The notes: generated from the sequence alone by a model not told the origin. 64,000 nt of DNA from Prochlorococcus marinus bv. HNLC2 (GCA_000218745.1 GL947595.1:63034-127033); one strand, 5' to 3'. Numbered from the stretch's first letter, positions 19,727 through 29,447 are shown. Numbers and translations: made by a program.

Positions 19727-20459
19727 TATTTTTTAAGGCCCAATTCATCTGATGGATAATACCCCTTAGAGTATCTAATTCCAATTTAGATGTCTCTGCT
19801 TTGAGTATATATTTTTTAAATTTATTTATTTTACTTTTTGAAGTATGTGGTAAAAGATATCCAATTTTTAAAAGTAGTTTATCTAAATCTTTAAATGTAT
19901 TTTCTATTTGAATTGGGCTTGCTAAATTAATATCCTTTTTACATTTTATATTTTTATAATTTATTTCTTTGCACAATTCGTAAAGAACAATGGAAACTGC
20001 ATGAGATAAGTTTAAAGAAGGATTATTGCTGGTTTCTATAGTGAAAACTTTTTGTGCTAAAAGAAGCTCATCGTTTGACAAACCCCTATCTTCTCTTCCA
20101 AAAATTATGGCAAGGTTTTTTATATTTTTGAATTTTTTAATCCATTGTGAAACTTCTTGAAGTGAGGTTTGTCGTTCATCTTTTGAAAGACTTATTCTCC
20201 CATAAGTCGCTAAAACTAAATCACAATCTAATAATGCATTACTAAGGCTTTCATAGACCATACAATTATTTAAATAGGAAATTCCCTTCATCGCCATCTT
20301 CTTTGAATCTAATCCATATATATCGCAATTCGGTGAAACAACTCTAAGCTCGCTCACATTAAAATTTGAACATAATCTTGCTATGCTCCCAACATTTATT
20401 GGACCATTTGGTTCGACTAATATGATTTTTAAATTATATGGTTGTTGAGTATTTTCCAA
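19713..20459 (-). CDS. RNA 2'-O-methyltransferase, TrmH/TrmJ (SPOUT) family
   Basis: A 248-aa SPOUT-fold methyltransferase. The motifs IILVEPNGPINVGSIARLC (motif 1), LAIIFGREDRGLSNDELLL (motif 2) and NPSLNLSHAVSIVLYEL (motif 3, the knotted SAM site) match the TrmJ branch, which methylates position 32 of some tRNAs; the exact target is inferred. It is the first gene of the leftward run that ends at hom, and a 359-bp spacer precedes it. Confidence 0.9.
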   Translation of the reverse strand: MENTQQPYNLKIILVEPNGPINVGSIARLCSNFNVSELRVVSPNCDIYGLDSKKMAMKGISYLNNCMVYESLSNALLDCDLVLATYGRISLSKDERQTSLQEVSQWIKKFKNIKNLAIIFGREDRGLSNDELLLAQKVFTIETSNNPSLNLSHAVSIVLYELCKEINYKNIKCKKDINLASPIQIENTFKDLDKLLLKIGYLLPHTSKSKINKFKKYILKAETSKLELDTLRGIIHQMNWALKNNEKK

Positions 20460-20818
20460 TTTGTTAGAAATTTAATAACTACGAATTAACTAAAGCTTAT
20501 TTATTAAATTTAGTAAAAAAATTTTTTCCTCTTTAAAATTGCTTTGAAAGCATAATAATAAAATTTAATAATTATTCTGAATAAATCTTCATTGCTTTTT
20601 AAATGGAGTTTATCATTTCTTTTTATTGATTATCCAATGAATAAATTTAATCATATGGACTCAAAGTTTGTTAGATTTAAGTAAGGTGCTAAATCTTAAT
20701 TATCTTTTTGCTTATTAAAAGTATAAATTTCATATTGTATTTATTCTGCTGCATTAGATGAAGATTTTTTCACAAAAAATTATAATTGTGTCAGACTAAA
20801 TTAGAAATAAAATTTGTA
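20460..20818. other. 359-bp spacer upstream of petG and of the TrmJ-type gene
   Basis: Divergent promoter region between petG and the methyltransferase gene. No open frame longer than about 15 codons looks coding. A 7-bp inverted repeat, AGATTTA at 20673-20679 with TAAATCT at 20690-20696, could form a small hairpin in a petG leader or a short RNA, but it is weak. Nothing else stands out. Confidence 0.5.
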
Positions 20819-20938
20819 ATGATTGAACCTCTTCTTTGTGGCATTGTTTTAGGCTTAGTTCCTATAACTCTTTTAGGCCTATTTGTAAGTGCCTGGAATC
20901 AGTATAGACGTGGTTCAGGTATGTTAGATTTTGATTAG
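20819..20938 (+). CDS. petG: Cytochrome b6-f complex subunit V (PetG)
   Basis: A 39-aa single-helix subunit of the cytochrome b6-f complex in the thylakoid membrane, required for complex stability. The translation runs [12 protein letters not shown], then [14 protein letters not shown] as the membrane helix, then [13 protein letters not shown]. This matches PetG across cyanobacteria, including the conserved QYRRG. The gene is monocistronic and its 3' end overlaps the end of rsmD on the other strand by 15 bases. Confidence 0.96.
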   Translation: MIEPLLCGIVLGLVPITLLGLFVSAWNQYRRGSGMLDFD

Positions 20939-21515
20939 AAAAGAAACCCTAGTTTGACCATATTTTCTTTTATCAATTATTTTCCATACATCGCTATCTT
21001 CAATAAAATTATTTTTTGCATGCTCGTAAATTACTATTGAGCTTTTCTTTATAAAATCTGCTGTAAATATTAAATTTAATAATGATTTATCTAAAAATTC
21101 TTTGTAGGGAGGGTCTAAATAAATAAAATCGAATTTCTCTTTTTCGAAATTTATAATTTTTGAGGAGGAGAGATTTTTTTTTGGTTTGCCTTATCCAAGT
21201 AAAAACATCCTGGGAAATAATTTCAATTTTTATATCTTTCTCTTCAGGTTTAATCATTGATAATAAATTTTTTTTGCAAATCATCGCGATTTCTCTATTT
21301 TTTTCAATAGCAATTATTTTTTTTGCACCATGATTTATAGCTTCACATGATATTGAACCAGAACCACTATATAAATCTAACCAAAAAGAGTTTACGACTT
21401 CTCTACCTAAGATATTAAAAATTGCTTCTCTAACCATTAAGGTTGTCGGCCTAGTAAGGTTTGTTTTAGGGCTATAAATCTTTTGCCCTCCAATAAGTTT
21501 TAAGTGAGTCTTCAT
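20924..21515 (-). CDS. rsmD: 16S rRNA (guanine-N2) methyltransferase RsmD, one frameshift
   Basis: About 196 aa once repaired. The N-terminal block ([27 protein letters not shown]) and the SAM-binding [21 protein letters not shown] are typical of RsmD, which methylates G966 of 16S rRNA. The frame breaks in a nine-T run at 21174-21182. Dropping one base (or adding two) gives [15 protein letters not shown], the catalytic DPPY motif, and a clean tail to a TAA at 20924. Without repair the enzyme would lack DPPY, so I take the break as an error in the sequence. It follows hisH by 10 bases. Confidence 0.92.
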
Positions 21516-21525
21516 GACAAAAAGA

Positions 21526-22143
21526 CTAATTAATAGTTTTAAGCCACTTTAATAATATTGATTCGCCTGTTTTTCCAGATTTTTCTGGATGAAATTGACA
21601 AGCCACTAAATTATCTTTTTCAATGATGGCAGTTAAATAAATTGATCCATATTCAACATTTGCGGAAATTATTTTTTCATTAGTTGGAGATGCATAGTAA
21701 GAATGATCAAAATAAACCCAATTACTATCTAAATTACTTTTTATTAATTTACTTTCTTTTTTTTGAATAAGATTACACCATCCAATATGAGGAATTTTCT
21801 GGTTTTCAATATGGGGTATCTTTTTAATTTTGCCTTTAATTAATCCAAGACCTTTGCTAAAACCCTCTTCACTATTTTCAAAAAGTATTTGTAAGCCCAA
21901 GCAAATTCCTAAAAAATGATTGCCTCGCTTAATCCAATCTTTAATATTAAAAATTAAATCTGTCTTATTTAAATTTTCAATAGCTGGGTCGAAAGCACCT
22001 TGCCCAGGAATTACAAGAGCTTTACATTGATTGATTTGATTCTTATCTTTTATTAGTAAAACTTCTTCTTGAAGAGTTTCTATGGCTTTTCTAACAGAAT
22101 GGATGTTACCCATTCCGTAATCAATTAGTCCAATTTTACTCAC
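21526..22143 (-). CDS. hisH: Imidazole glycerol phosphate synthase subunit HisH
   Basis: A 205-aa glutamine amidotransferase that supplies ammonia to HisF in histidine synthesis. The catalytic triad is visible: Cys81 in GICLGLQIL, and His185 and Glu187 in CQFHPEKSG. The N-terminal IGLIDYGMGNIHSVRKAI is the family signature. hisF is not in the window. It is 9 bases downstream of trxA on the same strand. Confidence 0.96.
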   Translation of the reverse strand: MSKIGLIDYGMGNIHSVRKAIETLQEEVLLIKDKNQINQCKALVIPGQGAFDPAIENLNKTDLIFNIKDWIKRGNHFLGICLGLQILFENSEEGFSKGLGLIKGKIKKIPHIENQKIPHIGWCNLIQKKESKLIKSNLDSNWVYFDHSYYASPTNEKIISANVEYGSIYLTAIIEKDNLVACQFHPEKSGKTGESILLKWLKTIN

Positions 22144-22152
22144 GATTGGGTC

Positions 22153-22476
22153 TTAAAGATGTTTAGATAAAGTGCTTGAAAGGGTTCCTTTGGGTACTGC
22201 ACCTACAACAGTGTCAACTTTTTGACCACCTTTGAATATCATTAGTGTTGGAATACTTCTAATGCCATACTGACTAGCAACATTGGGGTTTTCATCAGTA
22301 TTAAGCTTAAAAACTTTGATTTTGCCTTCAAAATCTTTAGAGATTTCTTCAACTATTGGGGCAACCATCCTACATGGTCCGCACCAAGGAGCCCAAAAAT
22401 CTACTAAAACAGGCAAATCGCTTTGCAAAACTTCTTTATCAAATGAAGAATCAGTGACGGCAGGAGCTGATGACAT
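22153..22476 (-). CDS. trxA: Thioredoxin (TrxA, m type)
   Basis: A 107-aa dithiol oxidoreductase. The active site is WCGPC (Cys32 and Cys35) in the typical [13 protein letters not shown] context, with the cis-proline loop [10 protein letters not shown]. It carries reducing power from ferredoxin-thioredoxin reductase or NTR to target enzymes in the cytosol. The small RNA Yfr1 lies in the spacer just upstream, on the same strand, followed by trxA then hisH. Confidence 0.97.
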   Translation of the reverse strand: MSSAPAVTDSSFDKEVLQSDLPVLVDFWAPWCGPCRMVAPIVEEISKDFEGKIKVFKLNTDENPNVASQYGIRSIPTLMIFKGGQKVDTVVGAVPKGTLSSTLSKHL

Positions 22477-22568
22477 AATTTATATATTCCTTTAGAAAAT
22501 TTAGCAGCTAATTTTTCTTACCGATGATTTCATTACAGATATAAATTGTATAAGTAACATATTGTATT

Positions 22569-22591
22569 AAAAAAAGCCCGATAAATCGGGC
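22569..22591 (-). terminator. Intrinsic terminator of Yfr1
   Basis: A perfect 6-bp GC-rich stem (GCCCGA/TCGGGC) with a 4-base loop is followed by seven T on the minus strand. It forms the 3' end of Yfr1 and would also stop transcripts reading through from guaB3. Confidence 0.9.
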
Positions 22592-22625
22592 GATTTGTGT
22601 GTGAGGAGTATGGGGTTTCCCCCAT
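22569..22625 (-). ncRNA. yfr1: Yfr1 small regulatory RNA
   Basis: Read on the minus strand, this short RNA has the three known Yfr1 parts in order: a 5' hairpin (TGGGG-GAAA-CCCCA, 22624-22611), the single-stranded core ACTCCTCACAC (22609-22599), and a 3' terminator hairpin GCCCGA-TTTA-TCGGGC (22591-22576) with seven U. The position between guaB and trxA is where Yfr1 was described in marine cyanobacteria. Yfr1 is known to pair through its CU-rich core with mRNAs, including porin-like targets, and to be needed for stress growth in some cyanobacteria. The ends are inferred from structure and from the -10 box. Confidence 0.93.
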
Positions 22626-22631
22626 TTGCTA

Positions 22632-22637
22632 ATAATA
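22632..22637 (-). promoter_or_regulatory. -10 element of the Yfr1 promoter
   Basis: On the minus strand this is TATTAT, placed 6-7 bases before the expected 5' end of Yfr1 at 22624-22625. The spacing is right for a sigma-70 type promoter; a clear -35 is not seen. Confidence 0.55.
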
Positions 22638-22678
22638 GCTCTTATTGAAAATTTTGTTCTCTTTCTCTAACAAGATTT

Positions 22679-23842
22679 CTATTTGCCCATTCCAAGTTGT
22701 TGAGCTTTTTGATAAACTTTACCCTCAGTTAGTAGTGCTGGAGCAATTACAATTTCTACTTTTTGCATCTCTTTGATAGTTTTAGCTCCTAACGTGCTCA
22801 TTGATGTTCTTATTGCTCCAAGAAGATTATGAGTCCCATCATCTAGTAAAGCAGGACCTTTTAATATTCTCTCTAATGAACCAGTTGAGCCTACTTCAAT
22901 CCTAGTTCCTCTTGGTAATACTTGACTTGGAGTTGCCATTCCCCAGTGAAAACCTCGTCCTGGTGCACTTGATGCTCTTGCAATAGGAGAACCTATCATT
23001 ACAGCATCAGCTCCACAGGCTATGCATTTGCAAATATCTCCACCTGTAACAATTCCACCATCAGCGATTATTGGAATATATTTCCCACTTTGCTTATAGA
23101 AATCATCTCTAGCTGCACTGCAATCAGAAATAGCAGTGGCTTGAGGAATTCCTATCCCTAATACACCTCTTGATGTACAGGCTGCTCCTGGCCCAATACC
23201 GACCATTAAACCTTCAACTCCAGCCTCCATTAAAAGTTTTGCAACGTCATATGTTACACAATTCCCTGCTACTACTGGCAAATTTAAGGTATTGCATAAT
23301 TCATTAATATTTAATGTCTCTTGTCCATTAACACCTAAATGTTTAGTAGAAACAACAGTTCCTTGTAAAAAAAATAGATTTGGATCAGCTTCTAATATGG
23401 CTTCTTTATATTTAATTGCAGCTTGAGGGGTTCCACTAATTGCGGCAATCCCTCCAGAGTCTTTAATTTCTTTGATTCTTTTGAAAATAAGATCCTCTTT
23501 AATTGGTTCACGGTAAATCTTTTGCATCAGGGGTACAAATTCATCTTTGCCTACAGCTGATATTTGTTCAAGTACTTTTTCCGGCTCTTCATACCTCATT
23601 TGAATGCCTTCCATATTTAATACTCCTAATGAACCCAGTTTTGAAAGCTCAATTGCTGTTTTGACATCAACAACACTATCCATAGCACTAGCGATTATGG
23701 GAATATCTCTTTCTATATTGCCTATTTTCCAAGCAGGATTTGTTAATTCATAATCAAGTGTTCTTTCTCCTGGGACTAGAGCAATTTCATCAATTCCATA
23801 AGCTCTTCTTACTTTTTTGTTAATGCCAATGTTAATATTCAC
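22679..23842 (-). CDS. guaB: GuaB3-family IMP dehydrogenase-related protein
   Basis: A 387-aa TIM-barrel enzyme of the IMP dehydrogenase / GMP reductase superfamily. It lacks the CBS insert of classical IMPDH, which is typical of the cyanobacterial GuaB3 group. The phosphate-binding and catalytic loop GIGPGAACTSRG holds the presumed catalytic Cys222, and IIADGGIVTGGDICKC and EVGSTGSLE are conserved. Annotation in these genomes is usually guaB, but the reaction of the GuaB3 group is less certain than that of true IMPDH. It is followed on the same strand by Yfr1 and trxA. Confidence 0.88.
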   Translation of the reverse strand: MNINIGINKKVRRAYGIDEIALVPGERTLDYELTNPAWKIGNIERDIPIIASAMDSVVDVKTAIELSKLGSLGVLNMEGIQMRYEEPEKVLEQISAVGKDEFVPLMQKIYREPIKEDLIFKRIKEIKDSGGIAAISGTPQAAIKYKEAILEADPNLFFLQGTVVSTKHLGVNGQETLNINELCNTLNLPVVAGNCVTYDVAKLLMEAGVEGLMVGIGPGAACTSRGVLGIGIPQATAISDCSAARDDFYKQSGKYIPIIADGGIVTGGDICKCIACGADAVMIGSPIARASSAPGRGFHWGMATPSQVLPRGTRIEVGSTGSLERILKGPALLDDGTHNLLGAIRTSMSTLGAKTIKEMQKVEIVIAPALLTEGKVYQKAQQLGMGK

Positions 23843-24024
23843 GAAATTAATACAATATATTCTGAATAAACTAACAACTAAAGGTGTATAAAGCCAACAT
23901 TATTTAAGAAAAAAAGAAAAATTTCATTATTTGCGCATCTAATGTGAGTATTTGAAAATTTTTTAAAAAAATCTTTTTATTCAATATGGCATAAAGCGAT
24001 TATCATTAGAAAAAGGATTTTTAT

Positions 24025-26619
24025 ATGGCTGATAATCAAGGCATTGATGACAATGATTTAGGTGAAGATAATAATCGCATTATTCAAACTGATTTGAGGA
24101 ACGAAATGTCGCGTTCTTATCTCGAGTATGCGATGAGCGTTATAGTCGGGAGAGCATTGCCTGACGCTAGAGATGGATTGAAGCCAGTTCATAGAAGAAT
24201 CCTTTATGCTATGTATGAACTTGGTTTAACAAGCAGTAGGCCATATAGAAAATGTGCCAGAGTCGTTGGAGAGGTACTTGGTAAATACCATCCTCATGGG
24301 GATACCGCAGTTTATGATGCGTTAGTTCGAATGGCTCAAGATTTTTCTATGCGAATGCCACTTATAGATGGGCATGGAAATTTTGGATCAGTTGATAATG
24401 ATCCCCCTGCAGCAATGAGATATACAGAATCTAGATTGCAATCTTTAACAGATGAAAGTTTATTAGAGGATATAGAATCTGAAACTGTTGATTTTTCTGA
24501 TAATTTTGATGGTTCTCAACAAGAACCTACTGTTTTACCGGCAAGGATTCCTCAGTTATTGTTAAATGGATCTTCAGGAATAGCTGTTGGTATGGCAACA
24601 AATATTCCTCCACACAACTTAGGAGAGTTAATTGATGGATTAAAAGGTTTAATAAAGAATCCTGAGATGGAGGAAAAAGAATTATTTGAACTTATTAAAG
24701 GACCTGATTTCCCAACAGGAGGACAAATTCTTGGAAGAGAGGGTATTCGAGAGACTTACTTATCAGGAAAAGGTTCAATAACAATGAGGGGAGTTGCTGA
24801 AATTCATCAAATTAAAGCTCCAGGTAGACCTGAGAAAGATGCTGTAATAATTACAGAATTACCTTTTCAAACAAATAAAGCTGGACTGATAGAAAGAATT
24901 GCAGATTTAGTAAATGATAAGAAATTAGATGGAATTTCAGATATCAGAGATGAAAGTGACAGAGATGGAATGAGAATTGTAATTGAATTAAAAAGAGATG
25001 CTTATCCACAAGTAGTGCTGAATAATCTTTTTAAATTAACTCCTTTACAAAATAACTTTAGTGCAAATATCCTAGCTCTCGTTAATGGAGAGCCTACAAC
25101 TTTATCTTTACGAAAAATGCTCGATGTATTTTTAGATTTTAGAGTTGAAACTATTAGAAGAAGAACTTTATTTTTACTAAGAAAGGCTGAAGAAAGAGAT
25201 CATATTATTGTAGGTTTATTGTTGGCATTAAATAGCATGGATGAGATAATAAATCTTATTAGAGGAGCTAAGGATACGGCCTCTGCTCGTGAACAGCTTC
25301 AAATAAATCATAATTTATCAACAACACAAGCAGATGCTATTTTGCAAATGCAACTGAGAAGATTAACTGCTTTGGAAGCAGATAAAATAAAGGATGAGCA
25401 TGAAGAATTAACTAAAAAGATTAATGAATATAAAAATATTTTGGAAGATAAAGAAAAAATCTTAAGCATCATAATTGATGAACTAAATAAAATTAGTGAA
25501 AGGTTTGCCTCTCCTCGAAAAACTGAAATTCTTAATTTAGGAGGTGGATTAGATGATATTGATTTAATAGCGAATGAAAGATCAGTAGTCTTGCTAAGTG
25601 AGGCTGGTTATTTAAAGCGAATGCCAGTAAGTGAATTTGAGTCTACGAGCAGAGGGTCAAGGGGGAAAGCAGGCACAAAAACTCAAGGAGATGATGAAGT
25701 TAAATTATTTATAAGTTGCAATGATCATGATACTTTGCTGCTTTTTAGTGATAGAGGAGTTGCTTATGCATTACCGGCATATAGAGTCCCCTTAAGCAGC
25801 AGGACAGCTAAAGGGACTCCATCTGTTCAGTTACTTCCCATACCAAGAGAAGAAAAAATTACGTCTCTTTTGTCGGTTGAATCTTTTGATAATGAAAATT
25901 ATTTATTAATGCTTACTAGAGGAGGTTTTATCAAAAGAACCCCATTATCAGCATTTTCAAAAATTCGTTCAAATGGATTAATTGCAATTAGCTTAGAAGA
26001 GGGTGATGCCTTGACTTGGGTAAGGGCCTCTAGTGAAGGTGATAGTGTCCTTATAGGTTCAAGTAAGGGAATGACAATTCACTTTAGACTAGATCAAAAC
26101 GAATTAAGACCACTTGGAAGGACTGCTAGAGGAGTGAAATCTATGAATTTAAGAGATGGAGATAAGCTTGTTTCAATGGATGTTTTAACATCTGAGTTGG
26201 TGGAAAAACTTTCCAAATTGGATCCTTTAGACGATGAAAATAATGAAGAACAAGATATTAATCTTTCAGAGGGGCCATGGGTTTTAGTTGCAAGTTCTTT
26301 TGGTTTAGGTAAAAGAGTACCTGTTACCCAATTTAGATTACAAAAGAGAGCAGGGATGGGACTAAGAGCAATAAAATTTAGGATTAAAGATGATGTTCTT
26401 GTAGGGCTTAAAGTTCTTGGAGCAGGGGAAGAAATTCTTTTGGTCACAGAAAGAGGGGTTATTGTTAGAACAAATGCAGATAAGGTCTCCCAACAGTCAA
26501 GAGCTGCCACAGGAGTTAAGTTACAAAGGCTTGATGAAGGAGATCATTTAGCCGAGGTTGTCCTTGTCCCACATGAACAAATTGATGAAGAAAAAAATGA
26601 AGAGGAAGACTCTCCGTAA
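24025..26619 (+). CDS. gyrA: DNA gyrase/topoisomerase subunit A
   Basis: An 864-aa DNA breakage-reunion subunit. The N-terminal core reads [23 protein letters not shown] with the QRDR region [23 protein letters not shown]. The catalytic tyrosine is Tyr133 in AAMRYTES. The C-terminal beta-pinwheel blades follow from about residue 510. A blade contains [16 protein letters not shown], which resembles but is not identical to the canonical GyrA box, so a topoisomerase IV-like role of the C-terminal domain should be kept in mind. There is an acidic insert ([10 protein letters not shown]) and an acidic tail. crtL follows 36 bases downstream. Confidence 0.93.
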   Translation: MADNQGIDDNDLGEDNNRIIQTDLRNEMSRSYLEYAMSVIVGRALPDARDGLKPVHRRILYAMYELGLTSSRPYRKCARVVGEVLGKYHPHGDTAVYDALVRMAQDFSMRMPLIDGHGNFGSVDNDPPAAMRYTESRLQSLTDESLLEDIESETVDFSDNFDGSQQEPTVLPARIPQLLLNGSSGIAVGMATNIPPHNLGELIDGLKGLIKNPEMEEKELFELIKGPDFPTGGQILGREGIRETYLSGKGSITMRGVAEIHQIKAPGRPEKDAVIITELPFQTNKAGLIERIADLVNDKKLDGISDIRDESDRDGMRIVIELKRDAYPQVVLNNLFKLTPLQNNFSANILALVNGEPTTLSLRKMLDVFLDFRVETIRRRTLFLLRKAEERDHIIVGLLLALNSMDEIINLIRGAKDTASAREQLQINHNLSTTQADAILQMQLRRLTALEADKIKDEHEELTKKINEYKNILEDKEKILSIIIDELNKISERFASPRKTEILNLGGGLDDIDLIANERSVVLLSEAGYLKRMPVSEFESTSRGSRGKAGTKTQGDDEVKLFISCNDHDTLLLFSDRGVAYALPAYRVPLSSRTAKGTPSVQLLPIPREEKITSLLSVESFDNENYLLMLTRGGFIKRTPLSAFSKIRSNGLIAISLEEGDALTWVRASSEGDSVLIGSSKGMTIHFRLDQNELRPLGRTARGVKSMNLRDGDKLVSMDVLTSELVEKLSKLDPLDDENNEEQDINLSEGPWVLVASSFGLGKRVPVTQFRLQKRAGMGLRAIKFRIKDDVLVGLKVLGAGEEILLVTERGVIVRTNADKVSQQSRAATGVKLQRLDEGDHLAEVVLVPHEQIDEEKNEEEDSP

Positions 26620-26655
26620 AGTATATGCATAAGATTTACTGATTTTTTAATTCAT

Positions 26656-27867
26656 ATGGAAACACTTGATATTTTAATTTTAGGTTCAGGTCCAGCAGCT
26701 TTATGTTTAGCTTCTCAATTAGCTGGTCAAAATTTACTAATTAAATGTATCTCTACTAAATCTCCAAAAGTTAAATGGTCTAATACATATGGAATTTGGG
26801 CTTCAGAACTTGAGGAATTAGATCTTGAATCTCTTTTGTCTCATAGATGGTCAAAAACAGTAAGTTTTTTTGGTAATGGAGCAAGCGAAGATGGCAATAT
26901 ACCCACTGAGCATCAGTATGATTATGGATTAATTGACAGAAGTGCATTTCAAAATGAATTGCTAAGAAGATGTGAGGATATTGAATGGATAGAAGATAAA
27001 GCGTTAGAAATTTTTTCTTCTAATAAAGTTACAGAGGTTCAATGTCAATCTGGATTTAAATTGAAATCTAGATTAGTAATTGATGCAAGTGGTCATAGAA
27101 GTAACTTTATCAAAAGGCCATTCTCAAAGGAGGTCGCTCAACAGGCAGCATATGGAATAGTTGGTAAATTTTCTTCCCCACCTGTTGAAAAAGAACAATT
27201 TGTTTTAATGGATTATAGATCTGATCATTTAAGCAAGAAGGAACTTCAAGAGTCTCCATCTTTTCTTTATGCTATGGATTTGGGGAATGATGTTTTCTTC
27301 GTTGAAGAAACATCACTTGCAAGTTATCCTCCTTTATCCAAAGATTTTTTAAAGAAAAGACTTATTAGAAGACTTAGTAATAAAGATATTCAAATTAAAG
27401 AAATTTTTCATGAAGAAGATTGTCTATTCCCTATGAATCTTCCTTTGCCATTGAGAAATCAAGCAATTCTTGCATTCGGCGGAGCCGCAAGTATGGTACA
27501 TCCTGCTTCTGGATATATGGTCGGATCTCTTTTAAGAAGATCTCCTATGCTTGCTCAAAAATTAAAGATTTTTTTAAAAGATCCAAATTTAAGTTCTATT
27601 GAATTAGCAAAAAAAGGTTGGGATGTTTTATGGCCTTTCGAATTAAAACAAAGGCATAAACTTTATCAGTATGGTCTTAAAAGGTTGATGAGTTTTGATG
27701 AAAAAATGCTTAGAAGTTTTTTCCTTAATTTTTTTCAATTATCAACAAAAGAGTGGTCAGGTTTTTTGACTAACACCTTACCTTTACCAAAATTAATTTA
27801 TGTAATGTCTAAAATGTTTATAAAGTCTCCTTTAAAAATAAAATTAGGAATGCTTAAAATAAATTAA
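26656..27867 (+). CDS. crtL: Lycopene beta-cyclase (CrtL type)
   Basis: A 403-aa FAD-dependent cyclase that forms the beta rings (and in some paralogs epsilon rings) of carotenes. The FAD-binding motif LILGSGPAALCLASQLAG is at the N-terminus. The plant-type blocks NTYGIWASELEELDLE, DYGLIDRSAF, VIDASGHRS and LPLRNQAILAFGGAASMVHPASGYM are conserved. Prochlorococcus has two related cyclases, CrtL-b (beta) and CrtL-e (beta/epsilon); I favour the beta type but cannot separate them with certainty. It converges on the GH57 gene with a 4-base overlap. Confidence 0.9.
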   Translation: METLDILILGSGPAALCLASQLAGQNLLIKCISTKSPKVKWSNTYGIWASELEELDLESLLSHRWSKTVSFFGNGASEDGNIPTEHQYDYGLIDRSAFQNELLRRCEDIEWIEDKALEIFSSNKVTEVQCQSGFKLKSRLVIDASGHRSNFIKRPFSKEVAQQAAYGIVGKFSSPPVEKEQFVLMDYRSDHLSKKELQESPSFLYAMDLGNDVFFVEETSLASYPPLSKDFLKKRLIRRLSNKDIQIKEIFHEEDCLFPMNLPLPLRNQAILAFGGAASMVHPASGYMVGSLLRRSPMLAQKLKIFLKDPNLSSIELAKKGWDVLWPFELKQRHKLYQYGLKRLMSFDEKMLRSFFLNFFQLSTKEWSGFLTNTLPLPKLIYVMSKMFIKSPLKIKLGMLKIN

Positions 27868-29447
27868 TTTCTTTTTTCCCAATTACTTATATTTACCTCT
27901 GGAAATATCCGATCCTCTTCTTCAATTGTCTTTAAGAAAACATAATCTTCAAAGTCTTTTTCAAGATATTCAACTAGTTTCCAAAATCTTGAAAGATGTC
28001 GATTAATTCTATCTCTTGCAAGTTCAGTAGTAGTTCCTGCTCTTAGAATGAAACTCCAATCTGAAGACTGAGCTAAAAGTAATTCTCGAGCAGCTTGCTT
28101 TAAAATTCTTATATTAATATCATTAAAAGAATTTCTTGAAACAATTCGTGTGAAAGTTTCTCCTGCTTTACTTATCTCAGGAACAATCCATGAATTTTTA
28201 TCATTTAACCAATAATTATGATAACCACCTTGTCCCCAGCTAGATGGTGAAGGGTCACAGATTTGAATTTGAGGTTTGTTAGTTAATATTTCTCTTAAAT
28301 GAGTTAATTTTATTGCATATTTTGATGAATTTTTAAAAATATGATTTAAGAATATTGGACCCTCATACCACCAATGCCCAAATAATTCAGCATCAAATGG
28401 AGCTACTAAAATGGGATTGAATGAACTTGATATTTTTAAATTTTTTAATTGTACTGATCTTTGAAGAAGATAATTTTCTGCATCTTCTTTTGCTTTATTA
28501 TTTGCTTCTTTCTCTCGATAATAGTCTTTTTCACCGAGAGTGGTTCGACTATTAGTTATTCTATGAAATTTCAATCCAAGTGGCCTACTACTAGATATTC
28601 CTTTCTCTTTCAATTTTGATAAAGGCATTTCCCAGCCTAAATCTTTATGAAACTCTCTGTATGAACCATGTCCTGGGAAACCTTCTCTTGATGACCAAAC
28701 AGGAAGAGTTGATTCACTATCCCTACCGAAGAAAGCAACCCCTCTTCTGGAACAGATTGGCGCATAAACGCCATACCGTGGTCTAGGTTTTGAATTTAAA
28801 ATTCCATGTCCATCTAGCACTGCATATCTTATTCCACAATTAAGAAGGATATTATCAAGATTTTCATAATAAGCACACTCAGGTAGCCATATTCCTAGTG
28901 GCTTAAATTCAAAAATATTTTCATGAAAATGAATAGCCGTTTTAATTTGCCCAATTACCGTTTCCTCATTTTCTCTTAATATTGGTAAGTATCCATGAGT
29001 AGCGGCGCAAGTCATGATATCTAAGAAGCCAGTTTTAGATAAATTTTTAAATCTTATGATTAAGTCTCCCTGGCATTTCTCCCAGTCCTTTAATTGCTTT
29101 TGTAATCTTTTTAGAAGAAATTCAGAGTATGCTTTATCTTCTTTTGATAATTCATTAAGTAAATCTATTCTTGTCATTATCCATTCAGGAAACTTTGCTT
29201 TTATTTCTGGATCTTTTAAAAGGGATAATAAAGTAGGTGATAAACTAATTGTCAATTTGGCATTATCATTAAGCTTTTCAGAGGACTCCATTACTTGAAG
29301 TAAAGGTAAATAGGATTCTAAAATTGCCTGAAATAACCAATCCTCTTCTAAGGAATTCTTTTCACTTTTTCTAACATAGGGTAGGTGTGCATGGAGGACA
29401 AATGCTAATTTCCCTAAATAATTCTCATCTTTTTTATTGTCCAGCAT
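27864..29447 (-). CDS. Glycoside hydrolase family 57 protein (glucan branching/alpha-glucan enzyme)
   Basis: A 527-aa GH57 protein. The N-terminal (beta/alpha)7 domain begins FVLHAHLPYVRKSE, with the catalytic Glu in GIWLPECAYYENLD and the catalytic Asp in FDAELFGHWWYEGP. A C-terminal helical region (AQSSDWSFILRAGTTTELA) follows; this overall layout is found in GH57 1,4-alpha-glucan branching enzymes. It likely acts on glycogen, together with malQ in this window. Donor and product specificity are inferred from family only. Confidence 0.87.
   Translation of the reverse strand: MLDNKKDENYLGKLAFVLHAHLPYVRKSEKNSLEEDWLFQAILESYLPLLQVMESSEKLNDNAKLTISLSPTLLSLLKDPEIKAKFPEWIMTRIDLLNELSKEDKAYSEFLLKRLQKQLKDWEKCQGDLIIRFKNLSKTGFLDIMTCAATHGYLPILRENEETVIGQIKTAIHFHENIFEFKPLGIWLPECAYYENLDNILLNCGIRYAVLDGHGILNSKPRPRYGVYAPICSRRGVAFFGRDSESTLPVWSSREGFPGHGSYREFHKDLGWEMPLSKLKEKGISSSRPLGLKFHRITNSRTTLGEKDYYREKEANNKAKEDAENYLLQRSVQLKNLKISSSFNPILVAPFDAELFGHWWYEGPIFLNHIFKNSSKYAIKLTHLREILTNKPQIQICDPSPSSWGQGGYHNYWLNDKNSWIVPEISKAGETFTRIVSRNSFNDINIRILKQAARELLLAQSSDWSFILRAGTTTELARDRINRHLSRFWKLVEYLEKDFEDYVFLKTIEEEDRIFPEVNISNWEKRN

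Noticed and set aside
20650-20700. A 15-codon reading frame upstream of petG as a leader peptide
   Set aside because: Too short and without a ribosome site or attenuator structure; chance frames of this size are frequent in this DNA.
22569-22591. The GC-rich hairpin as the terminator of guaB3 only
   Set aside because: It is the 3' part of Yfr1: the core motif, 5' hairpin and -10 box lie directly before it.
26094-26510. 138-codon open frame on the minus strand inside gyrA
   Set aside because: It is antisense to a highly conserved gyrA segment and has no family resemblance; a shadow frame.
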